Positions 1-9,939 of a stretch of 64,000 nucleotides of DNA are shown one piece after another. Positions within the stretch are counted from its first letter, which is position 1. The number at the start of each line of letters is the position of its first letter. This DNA is from Pseudomonas mendocina (GTDB taxonomy: Bacteria > Pseudomonadota > Gammaproteobacteria > Pseudomonadales > Pseudomonadaceae), in contig CP148074.1 of the NCBI GenBank assembly GCA_037482215.1, positions 2,666,001-2,730,000 of the forward strand, written 5' to 3'. The position numbers and the translations under genes were made by a program. The notes beneath the pieces are model-generated. The model searched no databases. It was given only the letters and a program-made list of their open reading frames with translations, and was not told where the DNA came from.

Positions 1-176
1 CAGTAGTGTTTTTAGGGTGGGAGCAACCTAAGCGGCATCGCTCATCAAAAATGCATGAATGTCGCCTATCAATCTCGACTCATCGGCCGCTGAGATGGCT
101 TCTGTAAGTGCAGCCCTTGCAGCGGGCCTGATATGAAAAACCGGGCATAACCCAGCTGTAGTGGCTTGCTCTGCCC

Positions 177-563
177 CTAAGGCCAGAACAGCAGCGTGAG
201 TAACAACAGCACTATATAGAAGCCTATTTCCAGCGTTTCAGTGATCGGTTGGATTCGCTTAATGGCGCCGTAGATGTGTACCACGATCATCATCGTGGCA
301 ACGCCCGCCAGCAGTTCGAATGTCACATGAATCGCCTCCCCGGTAAGGGCAGCACGAAACATCATGGCTTCGATAATCAGAATGAATGCACCAAGACAAC
401 GGCCAAAATAGACAGCTAAGTCTGTGTGCTCGGGGATCGTCCAGCGCATTACGCGGGACCACGTTAGCGGTACAGCGAAGATAGGTAAGGCAAATACCAG
501 TGTGGTCGTAATCGCCAGCACCAGCAGGTATTGCGCAGCATGTTCAGCCCAAAGCCCCAGCAT
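177..563 (-). CDS. small integral membrane protein, function unknown
   Basis: A 128-residue protein that is almost entirely hydrophobic, with about four predicted membrane segments (roughly residues 10-32, 48-70, 77-100 and 110-127) and short charged loops such as RVMRWTIPEH and KRIQPITE. I do not recognise the family. The ATG lies only 5 bases after the stop of a 35-codon membrane ORF at 569-676, so the two are probably co-translated. A porin gene lies just upstream on the same strand, which hints at a transport-related unit. Nothing in the sequence points to an enzyme active site. Confidence 0.7.
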   Translation of the reverse strand: MLGLWAEHAAQYLLVLAITTTLVFALPIFAVPLTWSRVMRWTIPEHTDLAVYFGRCLGAFILIIEAMMFRAALTGEAIHVTFELLAGVATMMIVVHIYGAIKRIQPITETLEIGFYIVLLLLTLLFWP

Positions 564-568
564 AAGTA

Positions 569-676
569 TTACCTCAACTGGGAGCGACGCTGAAACAGAC
601 AGCGCCCGAGGACAAATGGCAGTGCCAGTACCACACTGCTCAAGGGCAACAGGATCAGCAATGCTTGAATATCCAT
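569..676 (-). CDS. 35-residue single-span membrane peptide
   Basis: A complete short reading frame of 35 codons plus TAA that begins MDIQALLILLPL and ends in a basic tail, RCLFQRRSQLR. A strong ribosome binding site (GGAGG) sits 5 bases before the ATG. The hydrophobic residues 4-23 would form one membrane helix, with the positive C-terminus kept in the cytoplasm. It ends 5 bases before the start of the 128-residue membrane protein. The layout resembles small accessory subunits encoded beside a membrane partner. The function is unknown, and the gene is below the size cut-off of most gene finders. Confidence 0.6.
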   Translation of the reverse strand: MDIQALLILLPLSSVVLALPFVLGRCLFQRRSQLR

Positions 677-732
677 CGTTACCTCCGAAACGAATCAGGC
701 GAGGTTTCCCCCGCCTGATTCAGCTGTCTGCC

Positions 733-1914
733 TTACCAGTTCAGCACGACGCCCAATGCCAGGGTGTCTGTGTCTTCGCCCAGACCACTGCCTTCAGTCG
801 CATCAATTTCGTACTGGTTGTACTCGGCAACCAATTTCAGGTTGTCGTTGATGGTGCGGAAGTAAGCAATACCGCGGGTTTCGTAATCGGCCTCAGTACC
901 CAGACCATTACCGTCATCCTCGGTTTTACCGTAAGAGATGGCCACACGGTTTTTGCCGAAGGTGTAGGAGCTCTGAATCAGGTAGCCACTGCTATCGATC
1001 TCACGCAGGCTCGGCTCACCCAGGTTGTTGGTGAAGAATGGGTTGATGCCTTCAGCCTCGAAGCCAGATGCGGTCACAGAGAAGCCACCGATCTTAGCTT
1101 GCACACCGTAACCAACACCGTTGGAGTCGATGGTGTCCACACTCCTGTCGGTGTTTTCGGAACTCTGGGTCATGCCGTTGATCCAGGAGTAGATGGTCGC
1201 GCCGCCTACGTCGAACTGGTAACTGACTTCTGTTTCGTAGCGCGGTTGCTCTTGGTAAGACTTACCGAGATCGGTGTTATCGTTGGTGTCAACCGGATCC
1301 ATGATACCAACCGCTACGCGCAGACCTTCAACAAGGTTGTTGTTGCGATAGGTGATCTGAGCGCTTGGGAATGGATATGGGTAGCCAGTACCGATGTTGC
1401 CGAAGGAAACGCCGCCACCATCAACCAAGCCCAAGGTGTCGCTGACGTTACCGTAGCCAGCCAGCAGCTCATCCAGGAAGATGTTCGAACGAGCGAACAG
1501 GCCGAAATCTTTACCAACCAGAACCTCACCCCACTCTGGGGAGGTTACGGTACCGTAAAACTGACGAACGTCGATCGCAGTATCAGTACCGCCCGACTCA
1601 CCATCGTTGATGGTCACCCAGAAAGAAGAACGAGCCGCCAGTTTCAAACCATCGACTTCTTTACCGAAGTTGAAACCGATCCAGTTTGGCAGGAAGCCCA
1701 TTTTGACGCGTGACTGACGACGGTCGTATTGCTCACCTTCACGATCTACATCGCTGTTCACATAGAAGGCGTTGATGTAGCCATCGGTGGAAAAGGTAAC
1801 GTCATCCTGGTCGTACAGGACAATCTCGGCAGCTGCGTGCTGAGCAGTCACCATTGCTACAGCAGTGGCTAGCGCCAAAGGCAGAAAACGGGTGCTGGCA
1901 TTCTTGTTGTTCAT
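733..1914 (-). CDS. outer-membrane porin (Gram-negative porin family)
   Basis: A 393-residue trimeric-porin-like protein. It starts MNNKNASTRF with a clear signal peptide (positive N-terminus, hydrophobic core, cleavage near HAAA-E), followed by alternating amphipathic beta strands rich in Tyr, Gly, Asn and Asp. It ends in VVLNW: the last residue is aromatic, as expected for outer-membrane beta-barrels, though Trp replaces the usual Phe. The ATG at 1914 is preferred over the longer upstream frame because it has a GGAG site and begins the signal peptide. The substrate is unknown. Two small membrane proteins follow on the same strand. Confidence 0.85.
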   Translation of the reverse strand: MNNKNASTRFLPLALATAVAMVTAQHAAAEIVLYDQDDVTFSTDGYINAFYVNSDVDREGEQYDRRQSRVKMGFLPNWIGFNFGKEVDGLKLAARSSFWVTINDGESGGTDTAIDVRQFYGTVTSPEWGEVLVGKDFGLFARSNIFLDELLAGYGNVSDTLGLVDGGGVSFGNIGTGYPYPFPSAQITYRNNNLVEGLRVAVGIMDPVDTNDNTDLGKSYQEQPRYETEVSYQFDVGGATIYSWINGMTQSSENTDRSVDTIDSNGVGYGVQAKIGGFSVTASGFEAEGINPFFTNNLGEPSLREIDSSGYLIQSSYTFGKNRVAISYGKTEDDGNGLGTEADYETRGIAYFRTINDNLKLVAEYNQYEIDATEGSGLGEDTDTLALGVVLNW

Positions 1915-2333
1915 AACACTCTCCGGTGGATAGGACGACTCGTAACGGTCAGTCGGTCGAAGCGGATTATCAAAAACACATACCAGTACCCATACGCTGC
2001 CATAGCCCTGATCTTTTGCTGCTTTGGAGCCAAGCACAGTCGCGACGCTAACGGCCTAATACCTGCACCTAATCCGACCCACACTTAAAGCACTATCATC
2101 CAAAGTCGTAGACGAACTAATACCCGGCAACTCCAGCTTTGCCGTGTATGTCTTGAGGGGTTAGGGGTAGAAGGATGGCGCAGCCCTGGAAGGAAGCTGC
2201 AAAAAACAAAACCACTTTTCGGTAAAGCGGCTGCACTAAGGGTTGCTGCCTGATAACGCTCTGATAGCACCGTCCTCTGGCGAAACTGAAGCCCCCCGGC
2301 TAAAGACGATGCTTTGTACAAACTGTTGCTGAT

Positions 2334-2891
2334 TTAAAGATTCTGGAAGTTGAACAACGTCATACCTGACTCATCGTCAAACATCTTCGGCATGGGGGTG
2401 TTGTACGTAGTGAAGATAACCTCAACCGTGGGCGAGGTAACGGCATGCATGAGGTGACCACCCCATACACTGCCATCGTCACGACTCAACACCACATGAG
2501 CGTGTACCGCAGGTGTGCCATTTACTTCGCCAACATCACCCGTTAGGGCGATTATTTCCACCTGCTGGCCGGCAGCGATGACTTTGTATTCTTTGCGCTG
2601 GCGATCAAGCCAGCCAACTTTGACATCTTTAACTGCGCCTATTGCCGTGAAACGTCCTCCCACAACCTTATGGCGCACGGCAAAATCATTGAGAGCGGTA
2701 TACACATCATCCCCCTCCCGCAGGATCAGCGCGTAGGTCTTTTCAGTCTCAGAAGAACTGACCAGCCTCTCCTGGACACTGCTAGCTTCACCGTAGGGTT
2801 TCACATCAGAGGGTTTTATATAGTCAGCTGCATTCACTGCTGCACTAGTGGCCAAAAGGGTTAAAGATATGACTAACGTTTGAATCTTCAT
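2334..2891 (-). CDS. exported PCC/DUF296-domain protein
   Basis: A 185-residue protein with an N-terminal signal peptide (MKIQTLVISLTLLATSAAVNA) followed by a PCC domain (DUF296). Residues about 40-175 contain the family's His pattern, seen as AVHAHVV and WGGHLMHA, which in relatives binds a metal ion. The ATG is preceded by GGAGGT. Most members of this family are cytoplasmic and have been called DNA-binding-like, so a secreted copy is unusual and argues against DNA binding here. The role is unknown. It stands alone between the porin and pqqF genes, separated from both by about 220-420 bases. Confidence 0.8.
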   Translation of the reverse strand: MKIQTLVISLTLLATSAAVNAADYIKPSDVKPYGEASSVQERLVSSSETEKTYALILREGDDVYTALNDFAVRHKVVGGRFTAIGAVKDVKVGWLDRQRKEYKVIAAGQQVEIIALTGDVGEVNGTPAVHAHVVLSRDDGSVWGGHLMHAVTSPTVEVIFTTYNTPMPKMFDDESGMTLFNFQNL

Positions 2892-3109
2892 GGTTTACCT
2901 CCGCTATTTGCGTCGGTTCAACCTAACAACGCCCCTCTCCTGACAAAACTGACTATGCGTAAGGCACTGACTCACAATTTATGAGTGTTCAAGTGGCCAT
3001 TATTCACACCTAAAGAGAATGCCCACCTATATAGGGCCCTGAGTGGAGGCAAGGCAATTTACAGCGCTAATAGCTATGGCATATGCAGCGGCAGTAACAC
3101 GATAGCCGG

Positions 3110-5584
3110 TCAGTCAGACTGCTCGTGGTTGCTCAAAATATATCGGCCACCAGCTCCCTCAGTCAGCGCGTGTTGCGCAGCACACAGGCTCGCCAGACTC
3201 AGGTTTTCCAGGGCGCTAATCACTCGCTCAATATGGTCTGAGGGCAATGAAGCAAGGTGTATCTGCCACTGCTGCTCCGCCATGCTCTCTACATGATTGG
3301 CGTGCTGCTGCAACTGACGCTGTAAGGCAACCAAAGCATCTTGCAACTCAGCCCCACTCAGATGCTCAACCCAGGCAGTACGCGCAGAAAGAAATGCCTG
3401 AATATGCGCCAGAATTGCTGATGCACAAAGATGGGGTGACTGCACACCAAACAGCAGCCCGCCCTGCCCCTTGATCTGCCTGTACTGGCAGAAAACCGCA
3501 TAGCCCAATTGCAGCTCACTGCGAATACGCTGATAAAAACTGCTCTGATGCAATTGTGCCAATAAACGCCAACCTGCCTCTGTTTCTGCAGACAAGTCAG
3601 GTTGTGGGCAAAACAACAGCAGCGCTGACTCGCCATCTGCCGAGACTTGCTGCCACGAGACGCGTGATGGCAATGGCGCTGTGCCTACGTCGGTACGACG
3701 TTTAGATGCCGTGGCAAACAACGCTGTAATACCCCGCTGCTCATCTGCATTAAAGCCGATGCCCAAAGCATCCACCTGCATCGAGGCATAGAGCTCTCGC
3801 ATGCGAGCACTATCAGGATCATGCTGTGGTGCGAATTCAACGATCTCATTTATCCGCGCCAGTAACGCGCGGATGGGCATAACACCAGCCTCAGACACTG
3901 TCTCATATGCAGCTTGCCAACAGCGCTCACTGGGATTAGCTAATTTACGCATTAACGCCCCAATGACGTTGGGAAGCAACCGCGCATGCCCATGCAGACG
4001 GATCTCTACACTGCTGGCGTCAGAGTTAAGGTGTAACTGCACCCCCAATTGCGCAGCCTGCCGCACCAGCTGTCTCGAACACGTATCAAGCAACGACCGC
4101 AAACGTTGGCTGCACAGAGGCGCTGTAAAGGTTAGGCGCGCTCTCCAGGCTGCGTGAGCTATTGGTGAAAGCGGATCATCCGCAGCGTCCAACCAAAGCA
4201 AACTTGCCGGGATATTTAAAGGCATGTCCTGATCCGGCACTGCCAATAACGGGTTAGCTTCAGGCAGGCGCCAGGGTTTGCTGATACGGGGCACAGATAT
4301 CAGCCTGTCGGACACCATACGCAAAGGAAAACCTGATCCGCCCCAGATTGGCAGTTCATCCTTTTGTGTGCGAATCACGATCTGACGCTGGGGATCTTGC
4401 ATCTGCTCAAGCAGTCGTCGCACTGCTTGCACATCACAGCAGCCGTTTTCTACAGCAGCCTGAGCCTGCTGCCTCGCCAACTCAAGAGGCGTCAGGCTTA
4501 CCGTTTGCCAGGTCTGTACGGCACGGCAGTGCTCAAGTCGCTGGCCAAGATCGGCATGCGTGGCCATAAAGGCCAACCAATCGTTAACCAGCGCTAACAC
4601 ACGCTCAGGATTGCTTGCATTGGTCACACTCAAGACAAGCTGTGCCTGCCCCTGCGCTGCATAGACGTTGCGCATCTCCAGCCCGGAACAGAGTCCGTCT
4701 GAACGCAATTCGTCAAGCAAACCACCTGCTTGCTCAGCCAGCAGCCATTCTCTTAATAAGCGAAAAGCATCGTCGGCGTGAGTTGAGGGCAGGTCTAGGA
4801 CAAAACCGACGTGGATCGCCTCCGGGGCATTCTCCCAAAAAAGCCGCGCACAGTGAAAACGCAGTGGCAACATGGGTGATGGAGCAGAACGCTCCTCCAC
4901 CGGTTTCTCCGGCAACGCAGCTGCATACTGTTGAGCCAAGCAGTACAGCTCTTCTATCCCCTGCGGAGCCACAATACTCAGCTGGCAATTGCCCGCGAAA
5001 TAATAGCGTTGATGGAAGCTGCGCAACGCCTGCTGAAAACCACCCTCCTGAACCGGCAGCGTGTCGCGGTTACCCGCCAGAAAATCACCGCAACGATGCC
5101 CAACCGGCAAAGCCTGCCCCATAGCAGCACTCAGTAAGGTATCAGCATCCTGACAGCGGGCAGCAAACTCGGCATGAATCACCTCCCGCTCCCTGAGCTG
5201 CTCGCTCTCGCTCAGCAGTGGTCGCGTCAGCATATCTAGCAAGCGCGCCAGAGCACCTCCTAGCTGATCTGCAGGAACCTCAAAAAAGAACTCTGTATGA
5301 CGGGCCTGTGTGGTCGCGTTCAAGTGCCCTGCACAGGCTTGAACAAACGGCATCAAGCGCTGGCTAGCGGTATAACCACTGCTATCCAGAAACAGCATGT
5401 GCTCAAGAAAGTGAGCCAGCCCCGGATATGCCAGCGGCTCATCGTGGCTGCCGGCATTGACCCGCAGACAAACGCCTGCCCGTCCAGACCATGGCTGACT
5501 ACACAGTAATACTGGCAAGCCATTGGACAACCGACGGATATCCGGCAGAAGCGGCTGGCTGACATTGGCGGGGGCAGCTGACAT
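3110..5584 (-). CDS. pqqF: PqqF-type M16 zinc peptidase
   Basis: An 824-residue member of the insulysin/pitrilysin family. The inverted zinc motif HFLEH is near residue 58 and the third ligand is probably the Glu in REREVIHAE about 77 residues later. Length and divergent C-terminal half fit PqqF, the peptidase proposed to act on the PqqA precursor peptide during pyrroloquinoline quinone synthesis. No pqqA-E genes are present in the window, so this copy is separated from its pathway. The ATG at 5584 is chosen; a TTG at 5599 and a GTG at 5590 are alternatives, and none has a strong ribosome binding site. Other M16 peptidases are possible but less likely. Confidence 0.75.
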   Translation of the reverse strand: MSAAPANVSQPLLPDIRRLSNGLPVLLCSQPWSGRAGVCLRVNAGSHDEPLAYPGLAHFLEHMLFLDSSGYTASQRLMPFVQACAGHLNATTQARHTEFFFEVPADQLGGALARLLDMLTRPLLSESEQLREREVIHAEFAARCQDADTLLSAAMGQALPVGHRCGDFLAGNRDTLPVQEGGFQQALRSFHQRYYFAGNCQLSIVAPQGIEELYCLAQQYAAALPEKPVEERSAPSPMLPLRFHCARLFWENAPEAIHVGFVLDLPSTHADDAFRLLREWLLAEQAGGLLDELRSDGLCSGLEMRNVYAAQGQAQLVLSVTNASNPERVLALVNDWLAFMATHADLGQRLEHCRAVQTWQTVSLTPLELARQQAQAAVENGCCDVQAVRRLLEQMQDPQRQIVIRTQKDELPIWGGSGFPLRMVSDRLISVPRISKPWRLPEANPLLAVPDQDMPLNIPASLLWLDAADDPLSPIAHAAWRARLTFTAPLCSQRLRSLLDTCSRQLVRQAAQLGVQLHLNSDASSVEIRLHGHARLLPNVIGALMRKLANPSERCWQAAYETVSEAGVMPIRALLARINEIVEFAPQHDPDSARMRELYASMQVDALGIGFNADEQRGITALFATASKRRTDVGTAPLPSRVSWQQVSADGESALLLFCPQPDLSAETEAGWRLLAQLHQSSFYQRIRSELQLGYAVFCQYRQIKGQGGLLFGVQSPHLCASAILAHIQAFLSARTAWVEHLSGAELQDALVALQRQLQQHANHVESMAEQQWQIHLASLPSDHIERVISALENLSLASLCAAQHALTEGAGGRYILSNHEQSD

Positions 5585-5932
5585 AAGCACACAGTCCAAC
5601 GGACGTAAGCAGATGAGAATCAGCGCTCACAGCGCGACTGGCAATACTTCTTTGGGAGGAGCCCGCCTTGCCGCGATACCTGGGGCCAAGCAAGGATTGG
5701 ATCTCACTCACGACCGACCTACGTGCGATAACCGCCCACCTTGCCCAATAAAGGACTATACGAATACTTTCGCAACCGAGACTATTGACCTTGCAAGGCT
5801 CTGGAACGGGCCTTCCCAATAAAAACAATGAGCCGTCAGCCAACCTGACAACACTCATTCCTGTTTTGCCAAGTCTTCCTCGTTCACCCTCATTAGCCAG
5901 GTAGAGGAAGCCCACTTCGCAGGAATCCTTGC
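5585..5932. other. intergenic region between divergent pqqF and MFS genes
   Basis: About 350 bases between two divergently read genes. It should hold promoters for both. I see no convincing promoter hexamers, no clear inverted repeat and no credible coding frame; the short open frames here lack ribosome binding sites. Confidence 0.5.
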
Positions 5933-7282
5933 ATGAGTCGTCACATCTCAACGCCCGACGCGGGCATCCTGGACGTACAGTCCTTCATCAACAATCAGCC
6001 ACTCTCTGCACACCAATGGCGGATTGTGTTGATGTGCTTTCTGATCGTTTTCTTGGACGGCCTTGATACCGCTGCCATGGGATTTATAGCCCCTGCCCTC
6101 AGTCAGGACTGGGGTATAGACCGCGCCAGCTTAGGTCCAGTCATGAGCGCAGCACTTGTCGGTATGATCTTCGGTGCGCTCGGGTCAGGCCCAATGGCGG
6201 ACCGCTTCGGACGCAAGGTCGTCCTCGTAATTGCCGTGTTTCTGTTTGGTCTGTTCAGTCTGCTTTGTGCCTACAGCAGCAACTTGGAACAACTGCTGAT
6301 ATTGCGCTTTCTGACCGGTCTGGGCCTTGGTGCTGCCATGCCCAATGCTACAACCCTGCTCTCGGAGTACACCCCTGAGCGACTTAAGTCGCTGCTTGTG
6401 ACCAGCATGTTTTGCGGCTTTAACCTTGGCATGGCCTCCGGCGGGCTGATTTCAGCGTGGTTCATCCCCCACTACGGCTGGCAGAGCCTGTTGGTGATTG
6501 GCGGTGTTTTACCGATATTGATGGGGCTAGCACTTCTTGCTTGGCTGCCTGAATCTGCCCGATTCCTCGTGGTAAGCAACAGGAGTGTCGCTAAAATTCG
6601 TCAGGTACTTGCCCCTATTGCCCCGTTAGAAGTGGAAAAGGCTAGTGGGTTTAGTGTCCCTGAACAAAATGCCGCTCCCAGCAGCAATGTCTTCAAAATG
6701 ATTTTTTCCAGCTCGTTTAAGACCGGCACCCTGCTGCTCTGGCTCACCTATTTCATGGGGTTGGTCATCGTCTACCTGCTCACCAGTTGGCTTCCGACGC
6801 TTATGCGTGACAACGGCGCCAGCCTGGAACACGCAGCCGTTATCGGCGCGATGTTCCAGTTCGGCGGCGTCCTCAGTGCAGTAGGCGTTGGCTGGGCAAT
6901 GGACCGCTTTAACCCACACAAAGTCATCGCCGTGTTTTATCTGCTAGCGGGTGTATTCGCATACTGTGTGGGGCAGAGCCTCAGCAATGTAACCCTGCTC
7001 GCCACGCTGGTATTGCTGGCTGGTATGTGCGTAAACGGTGCCCAATCGGCCATGCCGTCTTTGGCCGCCCGGTTCTATCCGACCCAGAGTCGCGCTACAG
7101 GCGTCTCTTGGATGCTGGGAATAGGTCGTTTAGGCGCTGTTCTAGGCGCTTGGATTGGTGCCACCCTGCTTGGCCTGGGATGGAATTTTGAACAAGTTCT
7201 TACCGCACTTCTGGTGCCTGCAGTCATCGCCACTGGCGCCATCTTTATCAAAGGTCTTGTGAGTCATGCTGACGCGACATGA
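5933..7282 (+). CDS. MFS transporter, aromatic acid:H+ symporter (AAHS) family
   Basis: A 449-residue major facilitator with 12 predicted membrane helices. Helix 1 carries the DGLD motif (FLDGLDTAAMGF) typical of the AAHS family, and loop 2-3 has the MFS signature PMADRFGRK. Close relatives include PcaK- and BenK-type importers of 4-hydroxybenzoate, benzoate or related acids into the cytoplasm by proton symport. The substrate cannot be read from the sequence and no ring-cleavage genes lie nearby. The ATG is preceded by AGGA. It stands alone, divergent from pqqF and upstream of the lipase locus. Confidence 0.85.
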   Translation: MSRHISTPDAGILDVQSFINNQPLSAHQWRIVLMCFLIVFLDGLDTAAMGFIAPALSQDWGIDRASLGPVMSAALVGMIFGALGSGPMADRFGRKVVLVIAVFLFGLFSLLCAYSSNLEQLLILRFLTGLGLGAAMPNATTLLSEYTPERLKSLLVTSMFCGFNLGMASGGLISAWFIPHYGWQSLLVIGGVLPILMGLALLAWLPESARFLVVSNRSVAKIRQVLAPIAPLEVEKASGFSVPEQNAAPSSNVFKMIFSSSFKTGTLLLWLTYFMGLVIVYLLTSWLPTLMRDNGASLEHAAVIGAMFQFGGVLSAVGVGWAMDRFNPHKVIAVFYLLAGVFAYCVGQSLSNVTLLATLVLLAGMCVNGAQSAMPSLAARFYPTQSRATGVSWMLGIGRLGAVLGAWIGATLLGLGWNFEQVLTALLVPAVIATGAIFIKGLVSHADAT

Positions 7283-7304
7283 ACGGCGGCATGCAAAGCA
7301 CATT

Positions 7305-7325
7305 GCCTGCTCGATCTGAGCAGGC
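7305..7325 (+). terminator. hairpin after the MFS gene
   Basis: Perfect 8-base inverted repeat GCCTGCTC / GAGCAGGC with a 5-base loop, 23 bases after the MFS stop codon. There is no following T run, so an intrinsic terminator is only possible. Confidence 0.4.
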
Positions 7326-7481
7326 TAAACGTCCACACAACCGTTACCCAAAGTGCTATCCGGGAGGGGAAACTGAGGTTTAACTGCTTTTGTGAGTGAA
7401 AAAACCGGAGCCCTTCGTCAAAAACAGACTTGGGTCACACTCTTGCTACCTTTAGCCACACCTCCTACTCAAATTTCTGTT

Positions 7482-7513
7482 CCATGTAGTAACGCATTTA
7501 AATGACTACATGG
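7482..7513. promoter_or_regulatory. palindromic upstream activator site candidate for the lipase operon
   Basis: Perfect 9-base arms CCATGTAGT and ACTACATGG separated by 14 bases. The centre is about 85 bases upstream of the sigma-54 promoter at 7582, the usual distance for an enhancer-binding protein. Lipase genes of P. aeruginosa and P. alcaligenes are known to be activated by two-component enhancer-binding proteins (LipR, CbrB). That this palindrome is the binding site is inference. Confidence 0.5.
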
Positions 7514-7581
7514 TCAGCTTTACCTCAGTTGAACTTGCTTAACACCCGCACAATGAGGCTCTCAGAGACAAAGCAGGCATC

Positions 7582-7597
7582 TGGCACACTTTCTGCT
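7582..7597 (+). promoter_or_regulatory. sigma-54 (RpoN) promoter of the lipase operon
   Basis: TGGCAC, then 5 bases, then CTGCT gives the invariant GG-N10-GC spacing of a -24/-12 promoter (consensus TGGCAC-N5-TTGC, one mismatch in the -12 element). It is about 160 bases upstream of the first lipase start. Sigma-54 control of the main secreted lipase is established in related Pseudomonas. Confidence 0.7.
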
Positions 7598-7740
7598 TGA
7601 GCCCATCACAATAGTGCATCGGACCTAACTTAAAGCCACTTCAGCAAGCACCACAGGTGGCTTCAAGTTGTGCCCGAAGCTCCTCAACGGATGAGGCGCA
7701 GCTACCCAACATAATCCCATGGGGTAATTGCAGAAACTAA

Positions 7741-8763
<1,023 letters not shown>

Positions 8764-8812
8764 ACAGCCTGCTGTCCTCTGAGACATAGAACATTTATCG
8801 GTAAGTAGGCAG

Positions 8813-8833
8813 GCAGGGCCGCAATGGCCCTGC
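8813..8833 (+). terminator. hairpin between the two lipase genes
   Basis: Perfect 8-base stem GCAGGGCC / GGCCCTGC with a 5-base loop, followed by TTATT. It lies 50 bases after the first lipase and 88 bases before the second. It could be a partial terminator or a 3'-end protecting structure that sets the ratio of the two transcripts. Confidence 0.5.
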
Positions 8834-8920
8834 TTATTACAGGGATTGAGGCAGAGCTGCCTCTTTAGTGACCGACTCATGGAAACATGAGTTTATAAAT
8901 CCAAAAAGGAAGGACTCCTG

Positions 8921-9931
8921 ATGAATCTACATCGTCGCATCACTGCTTGCATGCCACACAACGTGCAGACTAAGACACTTGCTGCACTTTGCCTCAGTTC
9001 AACACTACTGGTGACTACACAGGCCAGCGCCGGGCTGCTGGATTTTCTGTTTCCCAAGAAAGATGACTACACGCAAACACGCTATCCAATTGTTCTCAGC
9101 CATGGTCTGTTTGGCTTCGGGCAGATTGCAGGTATTGACTATTGGTTCGGCATTCCCGGTGAACTGCGCAACGGTGGCGCTGAAGTTCTTATCAGCGAGT
9201 CATCAGCGGTAAACAGTAACGAGGTCCGCGGCGAGCAACTTATCGCACAACTGGAACAGTGGGCTGCAGCAAAAGGCTACAAAAAGTTCAATTTGATCGG
9301 ACATAGTCAAGGTGGAGGAGATGTGCGCTATGTACTCGGCACCAGACCAGATCTCGTAGCCTCAGTCACTACCGTCGGAGGGTCACACAAAGGCTCCGGA
9401 GTTGCCGACGCAATCGATCTCGTCCCAGATAACCCGGCTATACGCGAGCCGATTGCTGCAGTTGTCAATGTGGTAGGCCAGACAATCAACTTGCTGAGCG
9501 GTAACATCCCCTTGCCTCCTCAAGATTCCCTAGGCTCACTTGGCTCACTGACCACCGTGGGTGCAGCTGACTTCAACAGACGCTTCCCTGCAGGTATACC
9601 AACAAGTGATTGCGGTGAAGGTGCGTATCAGGTTAACGGCATCCGCCTCTACTCATGGATCGGTAGTCACACACTAACCAACCTCCTGGACAGTGGTAAC
9701 GACCTCGGGATGGCAGCAGGAGCCGTGGTCAACAGACTTATGGGCAAAGGTGACAGTGATGGTCTGGCCCCGGTTTGTGGCTCTCACTTCGGTCAAGTAA
9801 TTCGTGACAACTACATCATGAACCATGTCGATGAAATCAACCAACTTTTCGGGAATGTAAGTCCACTTGAAACCAACCCGAAAACACTTTTTCGACAACA
9901 TGCTAACCGTTTGAAACTTGCTGGCTTCTGA
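8921..9931 (+). CDS. second secreted lipase, tandem paralogue of LipA
   Basis: A 336-residue preprotein clearly paralogous to the preceding lipase: both share [13 protein letters not shown] near the mature N-terminus and [11 protein letters not shown] at the C-terminus. The signal peptide ends near QASA-G. The nucleophile elbow is GHSQGG (Ser129), with Asp280 (SDGL) and His302 (MNHVDE). Gln replaces the His that follows the catalytic Ser in LipA, as in LipC-type lipases. The lid and middle region differ more, which suggests a different substrate range. Cys in SDCGEG and PVCGSH keep the disulfide. It sits between lipA and the foldase gene, so it probably also depends on that foldase. Confidence 0.9.
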   Translation: MNLHRRITACMPHNVQTKTLAALCLSSTLLVTTQASAGLLDFLFPKKDDYTQTRYPIVLSHGLFGFGQIAGIDYWFGIPGELRNGGAEVLISESSAVNSNEVRGEQLIAQLEQWAAAKGYKKFNLIGHSQGGGDVRYVLGTRPDLVASVTTVGGSHKGSGVADAIDLVPDNPAIREPIAAVVNVVGQTINLLSGNIPLPPQDSLGSLGSLTTVGAADFNRRFPAGIPTSDCGEGAYQVNGIRLYSWIGSHTLTNLLDSGNDLGMAAGAVVNRLMGKGDSDGLAPVCGSHFGQVIRDNYIMNHVDEINQLFGNVSPLETNPKTLFRQHANRLKLAGF

Positions 9932-9939
9932 TAAAAATT

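Noticed and set aside
424..1713. 429-codon open frame on the plus strand opposite the porin
   Set aside because: It mirrors the porin coding strand, has no ribosome site and no recognisable fold; the porin frame has a signal peptide and beta-strand pattern.
2085..2321. 78-codon minus-strand frame upstream of the porin
   Set aside because: No ribosome site, no hydrophobic or domain pattern, low-complexity composition; it is more likely the porin leader or promoter region.
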